From assembly GCF_905475465.1 (NCBI RefSeq), contig NC_062234.1, forward strand, positions 11,121,001 through 11,185,000: a stretch of DNA of 64,000 bases, in the 5' to 3' direction. The DNA comes from Pieris napi (lineage: Eukaryota; Arthropoda; Insecta; Lepidoptera; Pieridae). Position 1 is the stretch's first letter. Each line of letters begins with the position of its first letter. A program made the translations under genes and the position numbers. The notes below the pieces were generated by a model. That model did no database searches. It had not been told where the DNA came from and saw only the letters and a program-made list of their open reading frames with translations. Positions 45,201 to 57,300 of this stretch are shown here, piece by piece.

Positions 45201-45920
45201 TTATTAATCATGGTCTCTATTCCTACTCAAAATATGATTAAATTTTACAAAATAAGAGGTCTTAAGTAATTAATATACTTACATTAAATTTCATACTAAA
45301 ATATACGTACTTGTAATAGAAGATACAATAGTTAACTTATTAATAATAATTAGAAGTATCAACACTAATTTCATTTCTGCTTACAGTACTGGTAACGGAT
45401 GACGATTAATTATTTTAATTTATAAGCGTCTACCAAACACTACCTTACATCACTTAATAATAATAATATATTGACAAACAATATATTGGTAACATAATCT
45501 TGCTTACTACCGTACGTACCTGCTAAGATACATATTTAGATTATAGAAGGGTAACCTTTTATAAGATAATTTTTTGATGGATAAACGATATTTGCTTATA
45601 AACTATTATTAAACTAATGAATTTTTATCCTAAAATTAGAAATTTTGTTTTTATATTGATCCTAGCAGACTAGACGCCATTCCGCAGTCCACGCCCGGCT
45701 TTGGCCTCTTGCCAACAAAACTACATATTTTATTTACCGGCATTTAACTTATTTAGGCGAATTTAAAAAAGATAAGTAGTTAGTATTCTATAAACGACCT
45801 ACATAACTGTTCACACTACGTAATAGGTATTTTAAAGTTAAAAATATAAATATGGTTAGCACAATTGTTTATATATAAAATAGTCGATGCACGTAAAAAC
45901 TTACCTAAAACATTAGCCAT
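42250..45920 (-). CDS. FAMeT: Farnesoic acid O-methyltransferase-like protein with DM9 extension
   Basis: Exons 45905-45920, 44395-44531, 44047-44311, 43658-43869, 43357-43585, 42613-42890 and 42250-42477; 1365 nt, 454 residues in the long form. Two Methyltransf_FA domains: about residues 6-140 (MYEIFIGGWGNAKSVIRRN, FVGVCTGWGATGTWKIE) and 141-285 (YEIILGGWENSQSVIRY, FGVRTGWGARGIWKI). A Pro/Gly linker (YAPPPGYPGGAAP) leads to two DM9 repeats. If the donor at 43356 is not used, a TGA at 43352-43354 ends a 287-residue form, the usual FAMeT length. The family was named for a step in methyl farnesoate/juvenile hormone synthesis in crustaceans; in moths JHAMT does this, so the role is uncertain. 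Codon use is more GC-rich than in paralogs 1-4, fitting an older, constrained parent gene. Confidence 0.85.
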
Positions 45921-46454
45921 TTTATATGAATTATACACCAAATATTATAGTATGAACAACGTGGTCGCAGTGAGAGGCGAACTCCAACACTGAGCCGTGA
46001 GAAGTAGTTGCTCCTTGGTTGCTGACGACGTAACAGGATGATGTCATACCTCTGAATAAATATTTTCTGTTTGAACATAGAGTTCAAATTGGAATCTTGA
46101 TCAGCGAAATGAAACAATGTAAAAAGCCGGTAAGGTGAATTGTTTCTTTACAATTCATAATTTTTAGGTTCATATTTAGCAAAATAAAACCAATAACATA
46201 ATAGGTATTTTGTGAGCCACGTCAACATTTTTAAGTCTCCTTTAAACATTCCAGAATATAATTAAAAGACGGATTGTAAGTCTTCAGCTGTACATACGGC
46301 ATACCTCACAAAGGTGTTGGTCCATATTGTTGTTTCACAAGCAAACATTGTTACATAAGTATGCCCTGACAGGCGATAACTAGGGTCTCCAATGCGACGG
46401 TCATCAACGACCATAATATTAATATGCTTAAACCTTAACTATAAACATACATCG
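45921..46454. other. Upstream region of the FAMeT-like gene
   Basis: Contains the presumed 5' UTR and promoter; no clear TATA box or initiator could be chosen. No other feature seen. Confidence 0.3.
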
Positions 46455-46458
46455 ACCT

Positions 46459-46817
46459 AGTCAAGTAGTGTGTCCGCGAAAAAGGGTTTTTAAAAACTTA
46501 AAGTTAAAATGAATACAACCGGTCCGATTTGAGGTCCGTTTAATACTAAATATTACAAGTGTTCTATTATATTTATATCCTATTCTTAAAGGCCTACGTG
46601 ACCGTTGTGCTGACACATTGTTCTCACGCTCTACAAGGAAACGTTACTTAGTAAGAACTAAGAGTGGTTCGTAAATCATGTAAGAGTGGTTCGTAAATCA
46701 TGTAACAGCACTTCGGCTATTGAAATATAAAAGATCTTTGTACTACTATGTTGCAATGGTTTTTGTTTATATAAAATATAATTATCCTATGGTGGTGACA
46801 CACGGGATTATATAACT
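46459..46817 (-). repeat. LTR (3' LTR of the minus-strand element)
   Basis: 359 bp, same as 50102-50460 as far as I compared. Contains a doubled TAAGAGTGGTTCGTAAATCA-type unit and a TATAAAA-like box region. Confidence 0.9.
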
Positions 46818-46898
46818 CCTCCCTCCTTAAGAGCGAAATTATCAGGGGATTGCACATGCAAATTCTGATTATTTCGCCACTGCAACATATTAATAATC

Positions 46899-48400
46899 TT
46901 ATTTTTTGTAAAAAACCCAACAATTAGCAAAATACAATAAAAGAGTGCCTAAACTAATGCTTTTCACTTTCACTGAATTGCCCATTTCACTATCACTATC
47001 TATGTTAAGTTGTTTCAGCATGTAAGACATGTGTTGCAGGTCACTAAGGTCCACTCCTTGTAAGTTTACTGGATTCTGATTTTCCTTAGAGTTCACTGGT
47101 GGCTGTAACTCCAGCAGCTTAATGGATGGGATACGTTCTGATGACATATTTTCTGTATGAACACTGTTGATGTAATTGATGTTGAGATCGCAGGGTTAAT
47201 CTATAGTAATTATATATGTTCCCTTTATAGAGTTTCGGCTTATCTCATTTTTGCAATTCTTTTGAATAATGATTTGATTACGGGTGTATAATATTCATCT
47301 ATTAGTTGATATTTTTTGTACCTTTACCTCTTCTATAATTACTGTATTCTGGTAACAGTTGGATGGGTTTTCCTTGAAGGTCATCAACTCCTCAATGGAT
47401 GTCGTTTCAGGATACGGTGCCCCTGTTTTCTTGTGTGCAGAGATAATTTTCCTCAGAGACTTGTTTGCAAGGCTGTATAAGCGGTAAGTATGTTACACCT
47501 TTCACCAGGATATAGGGATATTTAGGAATGATTATTAAGGTTAGGTTTTTAGGGTCATGAAAGATAGGTAAGGGATACATTTTATTATAACTATAAGTTG
47601 AATTGGTTATTAAAGCTACCTCTAATACAAAAGTTATTTTCCTGTCTATCATGTATGATTTAACATTAATCGTCTTCTAATTTAACTAAATTATCCCAAG
47701 TGGGTGGATACATAAGATTTTCTGACTGTGATATAATAATTAAAACCTGTAATAAATGTATAAAACATTGGTTTTCGTGAAAGCCAAAGCAGTTTCTAAT
47801 TCGCTTATTTTTATATAAAGCGTTCTAAAATTACTTACAAAAAGATTATATAAACTTAAAACATATGTAGAGTATACTGCATTATTTTCTTTGGTACTTA
47901 TGTTTTTTAACATTTTTTTTTTCTACACGTTTTAGTCTTTCGTCCATAATTTTTGAGTTATTGTGTAATATTTCTGATGAATTAATGAGTCCATCTAACA
48001 TTTTGGAAACAACTGTTAAACGCTTGTTTGTTGAAATTTTGTTGATTACCTAATTGATTAATTTACTGTTCATATCGTTGAGCATCTTCCTGATCTAAGT
48101 TTCCATTATCATTTTAATAATAGAGCCTAGAGGGTTCAATATTCCTCTTCGTACTCGGTGTGAGGAATTATTTGCCTAATCTTTTCAGTAGTTATTCTTT
48201 GCAAATACTCTACTTGTTCCCTAATTCCTAAAAATTCTTTAAACTAAGGCTTATCATCACTTACTATCTTACTAAAATTACTATATTTCCTATTGTTATA
48301 TCCTAATTCCATCAGTAGGCCATTTAAATCTAATACCTTAAAAATAAGCCAGTTATCCTGTTGGATGAAGGCTGTTCCCTGTCTTACGGATCCCTGGATT
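46899..48400 (-). pseudogene. Env-like region, frame broken
   Basis: Positioned after integrase as env is in errantiviruses. Short open pieces at 47407-47652 and 46899-47147, the latter with a hydrophobic membrane-like end (LGTLLLYFANCWVF). Stops interrupt the frame in several places. The call rests on position and general character only. Confidence 0.4.
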
Positions 48401-48787
48401 GTTTTCAACCTTTTGAAGTTGAAGGCCCAAGCTGGGGCTCGTGAGTGTCATCATGATCACTAAGCACCACCTTTGAAGGTCGTTTTATGTTTTTAATTTT
48501 TACCTTTTTGTGTTTACCTCTAATTGTAATAGGGATGGTGTTTCTTTCAGGTTTTCCTGTAACTATGGCCTTTTCAAAACAAGGTTTGTCCTTACTTCTG
48601 CGAGTGTTTATTAATTTTCCCTTCTGGCAACGGGACGTCGGATTCGCCACCGCGTTTTTCTTTAGAGTTTTCCTTAAACGTTAACATTTTATCAGATATG
48701 TATTTGTATAAAACTTTTATTCTTTTGGCGTGATCTTTAATTAATTTTTGCAAGTATCGTTTCTCGAAGTCTATATTGAATGCGTTT

Positions 48788-49642
48788 TCAGAATCTACAT
48801 GGCCAAACACTACTTCCAAACGGTGTTAAAGTTGTTACAGTATGAATCGCATTATTATATGCCATGATGAGTGATATAATAGATGCGGCGTCGGTACATT
48901 GTTGTTCGTATTTTGTCAGTCTGTTAATTTCAATTAAGGTGGAATGAAAACGTTCAACTATTCCCATTGAATTAGGGTTCCTAGGCGTGCCGATATGTAT
49001 TTGGATTTTATAGAGTGACATCATTTCTCTCAATAGATCGTTATTGAATTCAGTACCAGGGTCGCAGCTTATTTTCTTAGGTATGCCGTAAAATGAAAAG
49101 TATTTTATTAGTGCGCGGATAACGTCAGGTGTGCCGTTACTAGGAATTTCAATTGCCTGTCTTAGTTTGCTAAAAGCGTCAACTAAGGTGAGGTATGTTT
49201 TTCCTTCGATACTAAATATATCTATAAATAATTCCTGGAATGGCGCATCTTGCGTTTGAGTTAACTGTAAATATGGTTTCAAAGGCTTTCGGTCATATTT
49301 CATTTGTTTACAGGCTTCACAAGAATTAATTACTGCTGATATAGTTTCTTTCATGTTATTCCAAAAGAAGTGTCGCCTGATGCGTGTAAAAGTTTCTTGA
49401 ATATCTCTGTGACAGGTTTTTCCGCGATGAAATTTCAGAATAACGGCATTCTGTTCATTTTCATCGTCAATAAAAACGATTCTTTCCGTAGACTCATAAA
49501 ATTGAATTGATCCACCTTTAAAAAGCCTAATTACCATGTTGCTGAATTGTTTGCGATGTTCCGTATATCCGAAATATATAAAATATTTCTTTTTGGGTTT
49601 TATGTATTCTTTCAGGAATTGTTTGATTAAATAATTACACAA
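48788..49642 (-). pseudogene. Integrase of the errantivirus-like element (partial pol)
   Basis: The open frame shows the H-H-C-C zinc region (HRGKTCHRDIQ ... CEACKQMK) and the integrase core with the catalytic triad Asp (LFIDIFSIEG), Asp (SCDPGTEFNN) and Glu (SMGIVERFH). It joins viral DNA to the host chromosome. The upstream pol domains are missing, and the ATG is internal to the former polyprotein. Small ORFs follow at 48405-48819, in line with the end of pol. Confidence 0.82.
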
Positions 49643-50101
49643 TTACTCAATAATTATAGCTCACAGAATTTGATGTGAATCTAACTTATAATTAGGTACA
49701 CTTACTTTAGGGGTTGCAGAATTTCATGCACTAACCTACTTACTTCTATGTTTCTTTAATTTACTTATTACAATTTACGTTTATACGAATTTAACTCTAA
49801 CAAAGTCTTAAAACTATCGTTAAGATGAGAGATGTCGATCTCAAAATAACAAAAGAAAAGTGGAGAGGGCTGGATTTGAAAGGTGAAAAGGTGACTTACC
49901 AGTACATCGCTGCCTCAACACTCGCACAAAACACCCTTAACGCTTTTGGATTTGCGTTCTTGACAAATTTATTTGTTCTTTTGAATAGCCGTTTTTAGCA
50001 ATCGCGACGTAGTTTCCCCTTTTTAGGTAAGCAGAATTTGATGCTCGAACCGATAATTGAGAAGTACGTGCAGCTAGAGCGACTATCCTGTCCTCAGCGC
50101 C

Positions 50102-50460
50102 AGTCAAGTAGTGTGTCCGCGAAAAAGGGTTTTTAAAAACTTAAAGTTAAAATGAATACAACCGGTCCGATTTGAGGTCCGTTTAATACTAAATATTACA
50201 AGTGTTCTATTATATTTATATCCTATTCTTAAAGGCCTACGTGACCGTTGTGCTGACACATTGTTCTCACGCTCTACAAGGAAACGTTACTTAGTAAGAA
50301 CTAAGAGTGGTTCGTAAATCATGTAAGAGTGGTTCGTAAATCATGTAACAGCACTTCGGCTATTGAAATATAAAAGATCTTTGTACTACTATGTTGCAAT
50401 GGTTTTTGTTTATATAAAATATAATTATCCTATGGTGGTGACACACGGGATTATATAACT
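50102..50460 (-). repeat. LTR (5' LTR of the minus-strand element)
   Basis: 359 bp, partner of 46459-46817. Its inner edge is followed on the minus strand by the primer-binding site. Confidence 0.9.
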
Positions 50461-50464
50461 ACCT

Positions 50465-53036
50465 TCATCACAACCTACAGCGACAAGGCCGAGTAAACAT
50501 TGTCATTACTCTAAAATCATAAGAAGATAATTATTATTTCATTTATAGATTGTATAGATCTACTTTTGTAAACGCTAATTTACACTTCTTACACGAAAAT
50601 GAAGTTGACTCTAAGGGTAGATTAATTATATCTTTAACGATCTCTTAAATTTAGTTTTAAAATTCAGTAAACTCATTTTTACTACACAGTTAGAAACGAA
50701 ATTTATTTATATATCGTAATAGTGTTTTAAAAATACAAACTATTCCACATTAACGACTAGGACTGCAAAAATCTTTGAAGAAACTAGTGATATAAAGCTA
50801 TGAATTCTTATCGTATGAAATTATAGGAAGAAACCAGGTCAGAGGTCAGGCTTTTATGAATCAGGCCACAGATCAATGTAAGTCATTTGGTGAGGTAGGT
50901 AATAGACTCAATAGGTTCATGACCTTAATACGTACATAATAGTAGACACTACTTGCCTTCCCTAGGTAATATATAATGCAAAATATCTAGGCGTTTCGAA
51001 ACATTAAAACATTTTAAAAGGCCAGGTTCTGCATTGGTGACTTATTACGCATCCACTGATGGTCACATTACGTTTATAGGAATGACGAAACGTGCTTTGG
51101 ATACAATCAATGACGATTTTATACCTATTGACTCATTAATGTCAGAGGTCATTCAATTAAGATAGCAGTCCCCGTGATAATCCAAAAGCTTCTTATCAAT
51201 AAAGTACCGTTTTACATAAACAGTTTAGATTCACTTGCTATTTTAATATTTCAGGTAAGTTATAATGTTGAAATGGCCTTGTAATATCGTCAAAGTATTA
51301 CAAGTTTCCGACTTCCGTTTTAAACATTATACGCAGGCGCAAACTGTGGGCTGTGGCCTGTGGACCGTGACTATGTTTAAACGTGATGTCATACTGCACC
51401 TACTTATATAATAAAGAAATAGTGTAGAGATACTTAATAATTTCCTATGAGTAATTTAAATGTAATCGTCACTTTAGACACTCTCTAAAAAACAAGAAAA
51501 TATTATTTGTACTAATAATGTTTTATGTATAACGCCATCTGCATGTTGACTTGTTAACCACAATGATTACACAAATGCATGTAAGATTATAGTGTAACGT
51601 ATTCACAAGAGATGGCAGGGTTCGACAAAATTATAAATTACATACGGCCAAAATTATAAACCGATAGAAATATATTTTGATATTCTAATCTTAAAAGTTG
51701 TATTGAACAAATATGTAATTACAATCAGCTATGTAAAATTTAAATTTCTTATATAATGCCTTGTTGAGGATATATGCCCGTGAATAATGAATTGTGAACA
51801 TGTCGGTTAGCATTGAAGCGTGACATAAAATTTGAGATTAATATTATAAAAAAGAACCATCTGCTGAGTGCTACCCCCGTCGGCCAAAGCAAGGGAGGCC
51901 GCAGCTGCCGGGCACGCGCATTTGACAATAGCCTCGAGCAATGAACCCGCGACCCCTCACGGCTCAAACTACCTACGAACACTATGCTCTCCATTCAATG
52001 AAAATAAAGGGAAGATTCCGTTTTTAAAATTGAACAGCTGATCTATTTTCAAGAAATACTCAATAATGGAACATTTTTAATAGAAACTTTTTGCTCAATG
52101 TCCGCTGAAAAGTTTATCTTTATAAAAAAAGTCAGTTATTTACACATTTACAAATATACATACCGTATAAAGTTTTGAGAAATCTCTTTATACTTCCAAC
52201 CAAATAATATTATTTAATTTAATATTATTAATTATTATAGTAAGTAATACATATTAGTATTATTATAGTCTTTTCATATCTTTTAGATGTTTGACTAATA
52301 ATAGATATATGTTGTATATCTATTCACGTAATAAATATTAATATAATACAGAGTAGGTATATAGTAGGTAAGTAATTGAATTTATGTCAAATGAAATGTT
52401 AAGTTATTTTTTTGTTATGTGACTGAATAAATGTTTTTTAAATAGCATGACGTATATTGTAAGCCTACCGGCAATATGTTTGTGTCTATTTTTTTAAATA
52501 GATTTAATATTTAATTCATAAATTAATTATTTAAAACATGTTAGAGAGTGTACCAATAACATAATTTTACAAGTAGTATACGGTTATCATGAACGTAGGT
52601 AATGTTACAAACATAAAAAGCCTCATTGTGTAAAGGAAAGTTTGTGTAAAATATGGTACAATATGACAGCGGGTGGAGGAAGTGAGTTGTCGGCAAAGAA
52701 CAATAGTTTCCCACGTGTGCTACCTTCCTGTGATATTTGAAACTGTATCACTGCCCCGTCATCCTTTACAATTTCACCTATTTCTCTTTTCCTCAAAATG
52801 TTACATAATTGTTATCTATTTATAGCTTGCCTGCTTGATATTCGTATTTCTAATCGATTTATGCCAACACATCAATTATTAATCTATTAAAACGGTAATA
52901 AAATAGAGCTGTTTCCTACACTTTCATATTTTTTGGTACTGTTAGTAATACGTTAAAATATACGCTTAATAAATTGTTGTGTTTTAATCCCCTTTGATTA
53001 ATAGTAATTCATGATAAGTACTGTAGATGTTTATCT
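50465..53036. other. Gene-poor AT-rich stretch
   Basis: No supported gene. A GC-rich patch at 51860-51980 (GGTCGCGGGTTCATTGCTCG on the minus strand, B-box-like) could be a SINE or LINE fragment. An E-box CACGTG lies at about 52713. Confidence 0.35.
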
Positions 53037-53039
53037 TAA

Positions 53040-53839
53040 GCCGGGTCCACATTTGTAGCATGTTGACGTATCACGATCAGTCGTATCGTATCTAGTATCT
53101 GTATCATAAATATGGACGCTCATTTTGTCCATGTCGTATATTTAAGGCGTATCTTGTAAAAAACGCGTCCATACTTATCAAATGCTGTATCATGTCAGTG
53201 TATCGGCTTTAACTTTACAAATATAGACGCTTCACTTTTCTTCCGATGTATCATGATGCGCGTGTCTTTCAGTGCACCTTTCCCTTCTCGTAATGTTCAG
53301 TCATGTCTTCGTTCCCAAACGGTTTAGCCATGTCAGCAATTGCTCACAGTTTGGCGGTGACTAGCGCCTGTTATATTATCATTAATAGTATTTCAAAAAA
53401 AGTTAAATCTAGACGTAGACGGCGCTGGAAGTGTTTAGAAACCGAAACAAACATGGTGGAATACCATTGATGCGAGATTTAAAATTTCAGCATACCAGCG
53501 GAAAATACAAAAATTTCACTCGCATGTCACCCATTGATGTTGTGTATTCCCTTTGATGATCGCGAAAAAACCGACACAGGATGGTTCGCGGTGTATCAAG
53601 TATCGTATCGCGATACAGTATCGTGATACAGTATCAAAATACGTCCATACCACCGATCGTGATACGCGTATCGGATACGAGGTGTATCAAGATACGCGCT
53701 TAGTGCGGATCGGGCCGTATCCGATACGGCATGTATCATAAACGGGTATCATTTTGCGTCCAAACTAACGATCATGATACGCGCCGAAGCCACGCAACGG
53801 AGATACGATACACCGAAATGCTACAAATGTGGACCCGGC
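53040..53839. mobile_element. 800-bp Harbinger-like MITE with dense GTATC/GATAC boxes
   Basis: Ends GCCGGGTCCACATTTGTAGCA and complement, flanked by TAA at 53037-53039 and 53840-53842. Both halves are full of GTATC and GATAC boxes, often as CGATAC/GTATCG palindromes. Such subterminal repeats are usual transposase-binding sites. No intact ORF. Confidence 0.7.
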
Positions 53840-54059
53840 TAAACTTTATCAGTTACTTACTGTCTTTTTGTAGATAAAATAAAACTATTTAAGTAAGTAA
53901 TAAAGTAACGATTGCTTTTTCTACTGAAGGTATGTTATGACGTATTAATTGCAAAGCCGTGTTTTACATAAAATTGTTGTCTTTAATGCCAATGCGAATC
54001 GAGGACCCGGAGGATTTCGGAAGGAGCAACTGTGATAACTAGCTATATCATTGTAAGCA

Positions 54060-54348
54060 CTGGAGGGTTGCTGAGGCAGCAGGCCGTAGCAAGCACACGG
54101 CACGGCGACGCATGTGGCCCCGCATCTGGTGAGGCGGGCGGCGCGGGGGGGCGAGGGTCGCATTCGTAGCGGGGCGGGCGCCACGTGCGCTCTCGAGAAG
54201 GCAGGAGCACCAGTCCGCGCGCAACCATCGCATTAGCTGCACGTACATCATTGCAGATTACACCGTCGTATTATTCTCATCCGCTGAGCTGCGGAGTGTA
54301 TAGTGGTAGAGTGCGAGAGTGACCGCCGCGACGGAGACCGTACAAGGA
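54060..54348 (+). promoter_or_regulatory. GC-rich promoter and 5' UTR of the RBM24-like gene
   Basis: A sharp rise in G+C with GC boxes (GGCGGGCGGCGCGG, GGGGCGGGCG) in AT-rich DNA, just before the start codon at 54349. No TATA box is seen. This looks like a broad CpG-type promoter. Confidence 0.5.
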
Positions 54349-57300
54349 ATGTTGATGGCGGGCGCTTTGCCGGCCGAGCCTGAGGGGCTACTGTCCCTGG
54401 GTAGTTTACCCGGTCAAAAAGACACCACATGGACCAAACTCTTTGTCGGCGGTCTGCCATACCATACCACGGATAAGAGCTTGCGAGAGCACTTCGCGGT
54501 TTACGGAGATATCGAGGAGGCAGTAGTCATCACGGATAGACAGACTAGCAAAAGTAGAGGATACGGATTCGTAAGTCATTTTTAATAATATATAAATATA
54601 AGAATATCAATAATCTTGATTGCAATAATTTAATTTGTTCTTAACAATAATATCCTATAGAAATAATAAACAGCCACGTAGCGAGCAGAAACATCGCTTA
54701 CAGCTGAAGCGACACGTAAACTTTACAGTGCCCTTGCGCATTCGTGTTTCTACGACTCTGAAACGTGTACCTATATTATCGAAGTGTTATCGCACCTGCT
54801 ATTTTTTACCTACATACTAGTACCTAGTATATAGGTTAGGTTTATATGTTCAATACAAACTGATATTGTTTGCTTGGGTAAACTATCCCTAGATTCCTTT
54901 CCGTCCTGAAGGATAGGTGAAACGTGACTGAATTAAGAGGAATTCGATGTTTCAATAAACGATTTCACTTCCCTCGCTTGACATTGCAAATCTTTCAGCC
55001 GCCTATTGTGTAGTTAAACAATAGGTGCCTGAGCATTGGTTACAAATTAGAATAATTTCACAGGGCATAAAGTATCTAAGTGTACGTCGCGTAGTAAACC
55101 GTAACAAGGTATACAATGTGTCGTCTATTGTCGCAATAAAAATTACATATTTAGTTGTTTTTGAAGTTTGAAACCCTGCATTTGTACCGATGAAATGTGT
55201 GAAATTTTAACAGATGCGAACAATAACGTAAAAAGAGGAATAAACTGGCATCGGAGAATCTTTATCGTAATAGAGTCTGAGGCTTTTCGTGCAGTGCGAG
55301 TGGGGCTCGTGGGAAATGAATCACAACCCCATTTCAATTGAACTGGGGTAAGGCACCCTGTTGCAGGGAACCGGCTCGTTGCACCCTCTCTGTCACAACC
55401 AAATAGGTTTAATAATCGCAATGCGTCATTGCAACACCAATATCGACGATTCTTACGACGAAGCAAATATTAAAATTCACACAACTTGGTTAACATATTA
55501 GTTTTCTCATAAACCCAAACAGAATATAAATAGTGTTTAGGAGACAAGACTCGAATAGTTTTTAGTTTTGAACAGTATGTGGTATGGATTACTCAATTAT
55601 CGGATTTAGATACGAGACTTCTGAAAATGTCTGTTTGTGACCTGGTGTGACGCAATAATAACGACATATTTTCATGATGTTTTATATGTAAACTGTAAAG
55701 TCTGAAGCGACATATCTAAGGTCCTAGTATTATATAGATGAATTTGGTAACAATAGTCTAGTAATAAGTAGGTAGTCCGAAAAATTAGTTATTCTGAAAA
55801 TAAAACCAGATCTCGGAAATCTGGCATGTTTTTAAACTTATCTCGGTATTAAACATTATAATTGTATTATATTTAATTTAATAAATAAAAAAATGTCCCT
55901 ACGTAATAAAAAAATACGTAAAATAGGTATTATTTTCTTATTATTGCGACTCATCTTTGTTTTTCTTTTTAATCGATATAGAATCTAGATTTAATTGATT
56001 ATATTTGTAGATATTAGTTTAGCAGATAAAGCATTATCACGTTTAGATTTTAAGTTTGAATGTCTAATATAAGTTACTTATTGTAATCTTTTGAGGTTGA
56101 AATATTATGTATGTATTAACTTTATAATTTTTTTGTCATTGCTTAATACAGATATAATTAAATATTTAGAAAAACGTCATACGGTGAAACCGTATTAGAG
56201 TTTGTTTTAACCAGGTGTAGACAGTAGTATCGGATGATACCCGAGTACCTAGATACGTGATGAAGTACACACCAAAGACAAAAGACCGTCACTCGATAGC
56301 CACCGTGCGGGCTGAGAGCATACTACGGGATTCAACAAAACCTTCCTCATAATTAGATAGACCACACAGCTGTATTATATTGAAACACACGACTCGCCCT
56401 GTGTTGGTATTGTTGTAGTGCTGGATTGATTAGAATAATAATAATAATATACTAGTGAAGGGGTGAACAATAAATACCTTAAACATAGGATTTGTTTATA
56501 GTTTTGTTGTAGAATACTTTGGTACAAACTTAAATATTCTATTCACTGCCATAGCAATTGGTGTTTATACACAAATATACTTTTTAGATCTGGCCATTAT
56601 TTGCGACGGTACAATTGTATATCTATAGAATATTATTTTTAGCTTTAGGATAAGGCGGAAAAGCCTTAGATATAAGCTCTTCTTTAAAGTATAGTATTTC
56701 CTTTAGAAAGAAGCCCATTAACTTGTGGAAGTAGCTTACAAATATTGATTTGAACCGACGCGACGGCTCGTAATACCGATTCCTTTCCAAGTAGACAATT
56801 AGTATGTTAAAGTAGTTTTCTTAAATATTTAATTATATTATAGACATCGTCTTTAGCAACTAAGTATTAGATCAACTAACCAGTAAATGAAGATTAAAGG
56901 GCAAACACATTTCTCTGAAGCCCTAAAACCGTCCAGTTTATTCATGCGCGAAATCTGTCATCTGAGTAGTAATTTAATTATATTGTATATTTTGAAGACA
57001 GCTGATTCTACAGTACAATATGCATCGATTACATAATATAATCCCCATTCAGTAAGGAGCTGTACCGTCCAGCTAAATTGGTTGGGCGGTCCTATTTGTT
57101 TCCTATCGTATTGGACACGCCTAGTTATCTGACATTGATTCTTATTGTGTATGAATTAAAAAATGTTTTTTTCATAGGTACATTACTACTCGTAGGTACC
57201 TATCTAAATTGTACCTAAATTAAATTGTATTTATATATGTATGAATAATAACTAGGTCATAAAAAGTACATCGATTTAATATCATAAATTATGTCTAATT

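Larger units (their letters stand above)
46459..50460 (-). mobile_element. Errantivirus-like LTR retrotransposon, internally deleted
   Basis: Two 359-bp LTRs (46459-46817 and 50102-50460) begin AGTCAAG and end TATAACT. They look identical and are flanked by ACCT (46455-46458, 50461-50464). The primer-binding site next to the 5' LTR (minus strand, right side) begins GGCGCTGAGGACAGGAT, close to the tRNA-Ser type of gypsy elements. Integrase is kept. Only about 460 bp separates it from the LTR, so gag, protease, reverse transcriptase and RNase H are gone. Downstream lies a broken env-like stretch. The element cannot move alone. Confidence 0.85.

Noticed and set aside
54043..54251. Minus-strand ORFs opposite the RBM24-like promoter
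   Set aside because: Open only because of high GC content; no motif or homology sense.
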